Origin: Rhodobacterales bacterium UBA7416
GTDB taxonomy: Bacteria; Pseudomonadota; Alphaproteobacteria; Rhodobacterales; Rhodobacteraceae
Assembly: GCA_002469545.1 (NCBI GenBank)
Contig: DKMK01000111.1
Location: forward strand, 1 to 9,196
Length of the DNA: 9,196 bases
Reading direction: 5' to 3'
The position numbers and the translations under genes are program-made. Shown piece by piece: positions 6,596-9,196 of this stretch. The first letter of the stretch is position 1; each line of letters starts with the position of its first letter. Under the pieces are notes generated by a model. It was not told the origin of the DNA, ran no database searches, and saw only the letters and a list, made by a program, of their open reading frames with translations.

Positions 6596-6624
6596 ATTTT
6601 TTATGCGGCTCTTTATGAAGTCAA
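6596..6624 (-). promoter_or_regulatory. Candidate promoter for dacC
   Basis: On the minus strand TTGACT (6619-6624) and AAAAAT (6596-6601) are 17 bases apart, matching five and four of six consensus positions. Transcription would start near 6589, about 30 bases before the dacC start codon. Confidence 0.45.
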
Positions 6625-6671
6625 CCTAGCACGCTTGTTTGCGTCGGAAAACTGTTTATTTTCAAAGGGTA

Positions 6672-6722
6672 GTGATGTGATTCAATTGTGACACACCTTC
6701 TAGATAGTGTGTCGAACATCAC
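6672..6722. promoter_or_regulatory. Nested inverted repeats in the dacC/clpS control region, possible operator
   Basis: GACACAC (6690-6696) and GTGTGTC (6707-6713) are perfect inverted arms whose shared centre is the palindrome TCTAGA (6699-6704), so 20 of 24 bases are symmetric. A second pair, GTGATGT (6672-6678) and ACATCAC (6716-6722), flanks it off-centre. The element sits between the two divergent promoters with no T-run on either side, which fits a regulator-binding site better than a terminator. I do not recognise the regulator. Confidence 0.4.
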
Positions 6723-6756
6723 ACGACGTACAACTTGTTGGGTAAGTTTTCACAAA

Positions 6757-6788
6757 ACAGGGCTTTGTCATTGTTGCAAAGGCCCTGT
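6757..6788. repeat. Inverted repeat overlapping the clpS promoter
   Basis: ACAGGGCTTTG (6757-6767) pairs with CAAA-G-GCCCTGT (6777-6788): 11 base pairs with one extra G, around a nine-base gap. It covers the -35 box and the spacer of the predicted clpS promoter. It could be an operator, or, read on the minus strand where TTTT follows, a weak terminator. Confidence 0.5.
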
Positions 6789-6793
6789 ATAAG
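6765..6793 (+). promoter_or_regulatory. Sigma-70-type promoter for clpS
   Basis: TTGTCA (6765-6770) and TATAAG (6788-6793), each matching five of six consensus positions, are separated by exactly 17 bases. Transcription would start near 6800, giving clpS a leader of about 30 bases and probably also driving the two genes downstream. Confidence 0.6.
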
Positions 6794-6830
6794 TTGAGTC
6801 CGATGATTGGAAACGGGCATACTTAACACC

Positions 6831-7160
6831 ATGACAAATATCATATTCATGTCTGACAAAGACGACACTGACGTTGGTTTAGCAACCAAGACCAAGCCAA
6901 AGACCGAAAAGCCAAAGATGTACAAAGTCATGTTGTTAAACGATGACTATACACCTATGGAATTCGTTGTGTTTGTGCTGGAACGTTATTTTGGCATTGG
7001 CAGTGAACAAGCACAAAGTTTGATGATGCAGGTCCATCAAAAAGGCCTGGCAGTTGTCGGTGTGTTTTCACATGACGTCGCTGAAACAAAAGTCATGCAG
7101 GTAATGGATTTGGCGCACAAGCACCAACACCCCCTGCAATGCACCATGGAAAAGGAATAG
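6831..7160 (+). CDS. clpS: ATP-dependent Clp protease adaptor ClpS
   Basis: ClpS delivers proteins with destabilising N-terminal residues (N-degrons) to ClpAP in the cytoplasm. The 109-residue sequence has a flexible, charged N-terminal extension (about 1-33) and then the conserved core: MYKVMLLNDDYTPMEFVVFVLERYF, with the NDD and TPMEFV residues that line the N-degron pocket; MMQVHQKGLAVVGVF, which matches the helix and strand contacting ClpA; AETKV; and the C-terminal HPLQCTMEKE. Length is normal. I prefer the ATG at 6831. A TTG at 6807 is only about seven bases after the predicted transcription start. An ATG at 6849 is also possible and gives MSDKDD, as in some relatives. GGAAACGGG (6809-6817) is the nearest RBS-like sequence but is rather far away. 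clpA is not in this window. The methyltransferase gene follows after 19 bases. Confidence 0.95.
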   Translation: MTNIIFMSDKDDTDVGLATKTKPKTEKPKMYKVMLLNDDYTPMEFVVFVLERYFGIGSEQAQSLMMQVHQKGLAVVGVFSHDVAETKVMQVMDLAHKHQHPLQCTMEKE

Positions 7161-7179
7161 GGCTTAGGTCCGATTTACA

Positions 7180-8190
7180 ATGGCAAACCCAAGTATTCGA
7201 ATTTCGCTGGCGCTGGACGCTGGCATCCCAACCCCGCCTGAAAAAGGCGCATTGGTTTTTAACGCATTGGACGATGCTGATTACAGCATCCTTGGAAGCC
7301 CAATTTGTTTGCAATGGTTCAAACCCACGTGTGATCGATTAGACGCGCTTGGCTTTGAAACAGCACAGTCGACAAGTACAAAATCAAGTTTCGCATTGGT
7401 GGAAATTGCCCGATCTAAACCCCAGACTTTAGGGTTAATTGCACAAGCTTATGATGCTCTGGATATCGGCGGTACCTTGGTTGTAAATGGCGACAAAACG
7501 TATGGCATAGAAAGCCATCAAAAAACTTTGCGTAAACTGTTCGAAATAGATGGCGTCGCATCAAAGGCACACGGTAAGGTTTTTTGGCTTACGAAAAACA
7601 CCCGCCCTGACATTTTGGATCAATGGTTACAGGGAATGGCCCCCGTTGAAATCGAACAGGGCTTTCAAACTCAGGCAGGTGTTTTCAGCGCAGGCCATGT
7701 TGACAAAGGTTCGATGTTACTGCTCGACAACCTAACCAATCGCATTGGCGGCAGATGCGCTGATCTAGGCGCTGGATGGGGATACCTGTCACGCGCAATT
7801 TTGGAACGCAGTGAAAAAATAACATCGTTGGATTTGATCGAAGCTGACTTTAACGCGCTGAATTGCGCCCGATTAAATGTAACGGATCAGCGCGCACATT
7901 TCCATTGGGATGACGCAACACAGTTTGCTGGCAAGGGGTACGATTTCATCATTATGAACCCACCGTTTCACCAGACCCGCAAGGCCGAACCAGATATCGG
8001 CAAAGCATTCATTGCGAAGGCATCAACAATGTTAGCGCCCAAAGGGCAGCTCTGGATGGTCGCAAACCGTCAGCTGGCATACGAAGAAACGCTGGACGCA
8101 CATTTTGGACAGGTCACCCCTGTCACCGAAACAACGCAATTTAAAGTGATCAACGCAAGTCGCCCAAAAAAGCCGACACACCGACGCTGA
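7180..8190 (+). CDS. rsmC: RsmC-like class I SAM-dependent rRNA (guanine-N2) methyltransferase
   Basis: This 336-residue protein has the tandem layout of RsmC/RlmG enzymes: a degenerate N-terminal methyltransferase-like half (about 1-160) and an active C-terminal half. In the active half are GVFSAGHVDKGSMLLL (167-182), SAM-binding motif I ADLGAGWGYLS (194-204), an acidic strand end LDLIEAD (217-223), and the catalytic motif IV IIMNPPFH (257-264, Asn260 to Phe263), as in enzymes that methylate the exocyclic N2 of guanine. RsmC makes m2G1207 in 16S rRNA, and this is the likeliest role. RlmG-type action on 23S rRNA is an alternative, so the symbol is tentative. It starts 19 bases after clpS and 43 bases before the SDR gene, so the three probably form one transcript. 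The ribosome-binding site (TAGGT) is weak. Confidence 0.82.
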   Translation: MANPSIRISLALDAGIPTPPEKGALVFNALDDADYSILGSPICLQWFKPTCDRLDALGFETAQSTSTKSSFALVEIARSKPQTLGLIAQAYDALDIGGTLVVNGDKTYGIESHQKTLRKLFEIDGVASKAHGKVFWLTKNTRPDILDQWLQGMAPVEIEQGFQTQAGVFSAGHVDKGSMLLLDNLTNRIGGRCADLGAGWGYLSRAILERSEKITSLDLIEADFNALNCARLNVTDQRAHFHWDDATQFAGKGYDFIIMNPPFHQTRKAEPDIGKAFIAKASTMLAPKGQLWMVANRQLAYEETLDAHFGQVTPVTETTQFKVINASRPKKPTHRR

Positions 8191-8233
8191 TTAGGTTAAT
8201 ATCCGCGTTACCAAAGGAATCAGGAAGCCACGA

Positions 8234-9043
8234 ATGTCTTTTTCAATTCAGGGTAAAACTGCGATTATAACAGGCGCGGCCAATGGTATTGGCTTGGCGA
8301 TTGCAAAACATTTCGCAGCCCAAGGCGCCAACGTTATGATGGCGGATATCGACGAAGAAAAGCTGGAAATCGAAACCGCTTTACTGTCGAAAGAACATGA
8401 AAACGTAAAAAGCTTTGCAGGTGATTTGCGCCAAAAGCTGAGTTTGGCTAATTTACTGTCTGCTACGTTGGACGAGTTTGATTGCGTGCATATCTTGATA
8501 AATGCATCCCGTCAGGTTTTGCCATCAAATCCGTTGGAACCCAAAACAGACAGTTTCGAAGCACTATTCAAACAAAACGTACTGTCCAATCTTCGCCTAT
8601 CGCAAATGGTGGCCAAGCGTATGATCCAACAACGCGAAGATGGTGATGACGTAACCGGCGATGCAGGGACGATTGTGAATTTAAGCTCCATAGCATCAGA
8701 ACGCACGCACCCTGACTTGCTTGCTTACTCTGTGTCATGCGCAGCACTCAATCAAATGACACGCTCATTGGCCGTAAGTTTCGCGGAAAAAAGTATTCGC
8801 GTAAATGCGATCGCAATTGGATCAGTCCAAAGTGCAAACCTGCATGATGTTTTGATTGCAGATCCCGACTTACGCGATGCAATGGAAACCGCGACCCCTC
8901 TGGGACGTATTGCCGAAGCACAAGAAGTGGCAGAAGTTGCGCAATTTTTGGCATCTGGCAGCTCTGGATTTATGACTGGCCAAATTCTAACCGTGGACGG
9001 TGGCCGTACATTGATCGACCCATTGGATACGCCAGTCCACTAA
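8234..9043 (+). CDS. Short-chain dehydrogenase/reductase family protein lacking the YxxxK lysine
   Basis: This 269-residue protein is a classical SDR by fold: TGAANGIG cofactor loop (13-20), Asp38 after the second strand favouring NAD(H) over NADP(H), Asp64, a QNVLSN segment with Asn115, catalytic-type Ser152 in NLSSIAS and Tyr165. The C-terminal end has PLGRIAEAQEVAEVAQFLAS and MTGQILTVDGG. Two deviations stand out. The YxxxK motif reads Y-S-V-S-C, so the lysine is Cys169, and the usual NAG reads NAS (90-92). In known SDRs the lysine orients the nicotinamide ribose and lowers the tyrosine pKa, so activity may be altered or lost. The rest of the fold is intact and the frame is unbroken, so this is not a decayed gene. 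AGGAAG (8222-8227) is a good ribosome-binding site. The substrate is unknown. It is last in the probable clpS-rsmC transcript. Confidence 0.88.
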   Translation: MSFSIQGKTAIITGAANGIGLAIAKHFAAQGANVMMADIDEEKLEIETALLSKEHENVKSFAGDLRQKLSLANLLSATLDEFDCVHILINASRQVLPSNPLEPKTDSFEALFKQNVLSNLRLSQMVAKRMIQQREDGDDVTGDAGTIVNLSSIASERTHPDLLAYSVSCAALNQMTRSLAVSFAEKSIRVNAIAIGSVQSANLHDVLIADPDLRDAMETATPLGRIAEAQEVAEVAQFLASGSSGFMTGQILTVDGGRTLIDPLDTPVH

Positions 9044-9049
9044 CAAAAA

Positions 9050-9075
9050 CGGCGGGGAAATCCCCGCCGCATTTT
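9050..9075. terminator. Bidirectional terminator between convergent genes
   Basis: CGGCGGGG (9050-9057) and CCCCGCCG (9062-9069) form a perfect 8-bp GC-rich stem with an AAAT loop. On the plus strand CATTTTC follows; on the minus strand a run of five T follows (complement of 9045-9049). It begins six bases after the SDR stop and lies 17 bases beyond the stop of the converging gene, so it can end both transcripts. Confidence 0.88.
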
Positions 9076-9091
9076 CAATACTGTTATTGAT

Positions 9092-9196
9092 TTAGTCTTC
9101 GTCGCCTTTTGGCAAGTTAAACAAGCTATCCGCGTCTATTTTTGGCTCTTCTTTCTTTTCCTCAGCCGCGTCCGCGCCAAAGGTAAAGTTTTCAAG
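9092..9196 (-). CDS. C-terminal end of an unidentified protein with an acidic tail (partial)
   Basis: Only the last 34 residues and the TAA stop (complement of 9092-9094) are in the window; the gene continues beyond 9196. The tail is acidic and lysine-rich: it begins LENFTFGADAAEEKKEE and ends SLFNLPKGDED. The open frame, the in-frame stop, coding-like composition and the bidirectional terminator just beyond it support a real gene end. The tail looks like a disordered C-terminal extension with a short hydrophobic motif near the end (DSLFNLP). I cannot name the protein from this fragment. Confidence 0.65.
   Translation of the reverse strand, partial: LENFTFGADAAEEKKEEPKIDADSLFNLPKGDED

Noticed and set aside
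6807..6830. TTG start upstream of the chosen clpS start
   Set aside because: It would leave only about seven bases of leader after the predicted transcription start, has no ribosome-binding site, and adds residues not typical of ClpS.
6719..6931. Minus-strand open frame of 70 codons spanning the clpS promoter and 5' end
   Set aside because: It is antisense to clpS, crosses the predicted promoter and inverted repeat, and has no recognisable features.
1..9196. CRISPR array, tRNA, rRNA, insertion sequence or prophage genes
   Set aside because: I saw no regularly spaced direct repeats, tRNA-like T-loop and acceptor arrangement, transposase or integrase motifs, or phage structural genes.

Overview
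The window looks like chromosomal DNA from an alphaproteobacterium, most likely a low-GC member of the Rhodobacterales (Roseobacter-type). This rests on the proteins, not on a search. L19, a cysteine-free L31, ClpS, a MipZ-type ParA ATPase and an S11 D,D-carboxypeptidase with a C-terminal SPOR domain all resemble what I know from that group. There is no sign of phage, an insertion sequence, a CRISPR array, a tRNA or an rRNA. It is mostly a housekeeping region with a few less ordinary parts.

Layout, left to right. Positions 1-2183 (+): a short lysine-rich ORF that may be partial, an Asp/Glu-racemase-superfamily protein that keeps only the first catalytic cysteine, and a class I/II PLP aminotransferase. 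Positions 2184-4270 (+): a non-coding stretch of about 290 bp with several hairpins, probably the rplS leader; rplS (L19) with a strong terminator; an uncharacterised protein with about six membrane segments and its own promoter; a possible 29-residue microprotein whose start codon overlaps that gene's stop; and rpmE (L31) with a strong terminator. Positions 4325-6558: mipZ (+) and dacC (-), convergent, sharing a four-base TTAA at their stop codons. Positions 6559-6830: a divergent control region between dacC and clpS with promoters in both directions and two marked inverted repeats. Positions 6831-9043 (+): clpS, an RsmC-like rRNA methyltransferase and an SDR-family protein lacking the usual active-site lysine. 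A hairpin at 9050-9075 can terminate both strands. The last 105 bases are the acidic C-terminus of a gene on the minus strand.

Functionally, the window mixes translation (L19, L31, RsmC-like), protein quality control (ClpS) and cell division/peptidoglycan maturation (MipZ, DacC-SPOR). The left edge is amino-acid metabolism (racemase-like protein plus aminotransferase). The points most worth checking are the SDR with Tyr but no Lys, the membrane protein plus microprotein between rplS and rpmE, the structured rplS leader, and the inverted repeats in the dacC/clpS control region. I did not find a clear novel multi-gene system.
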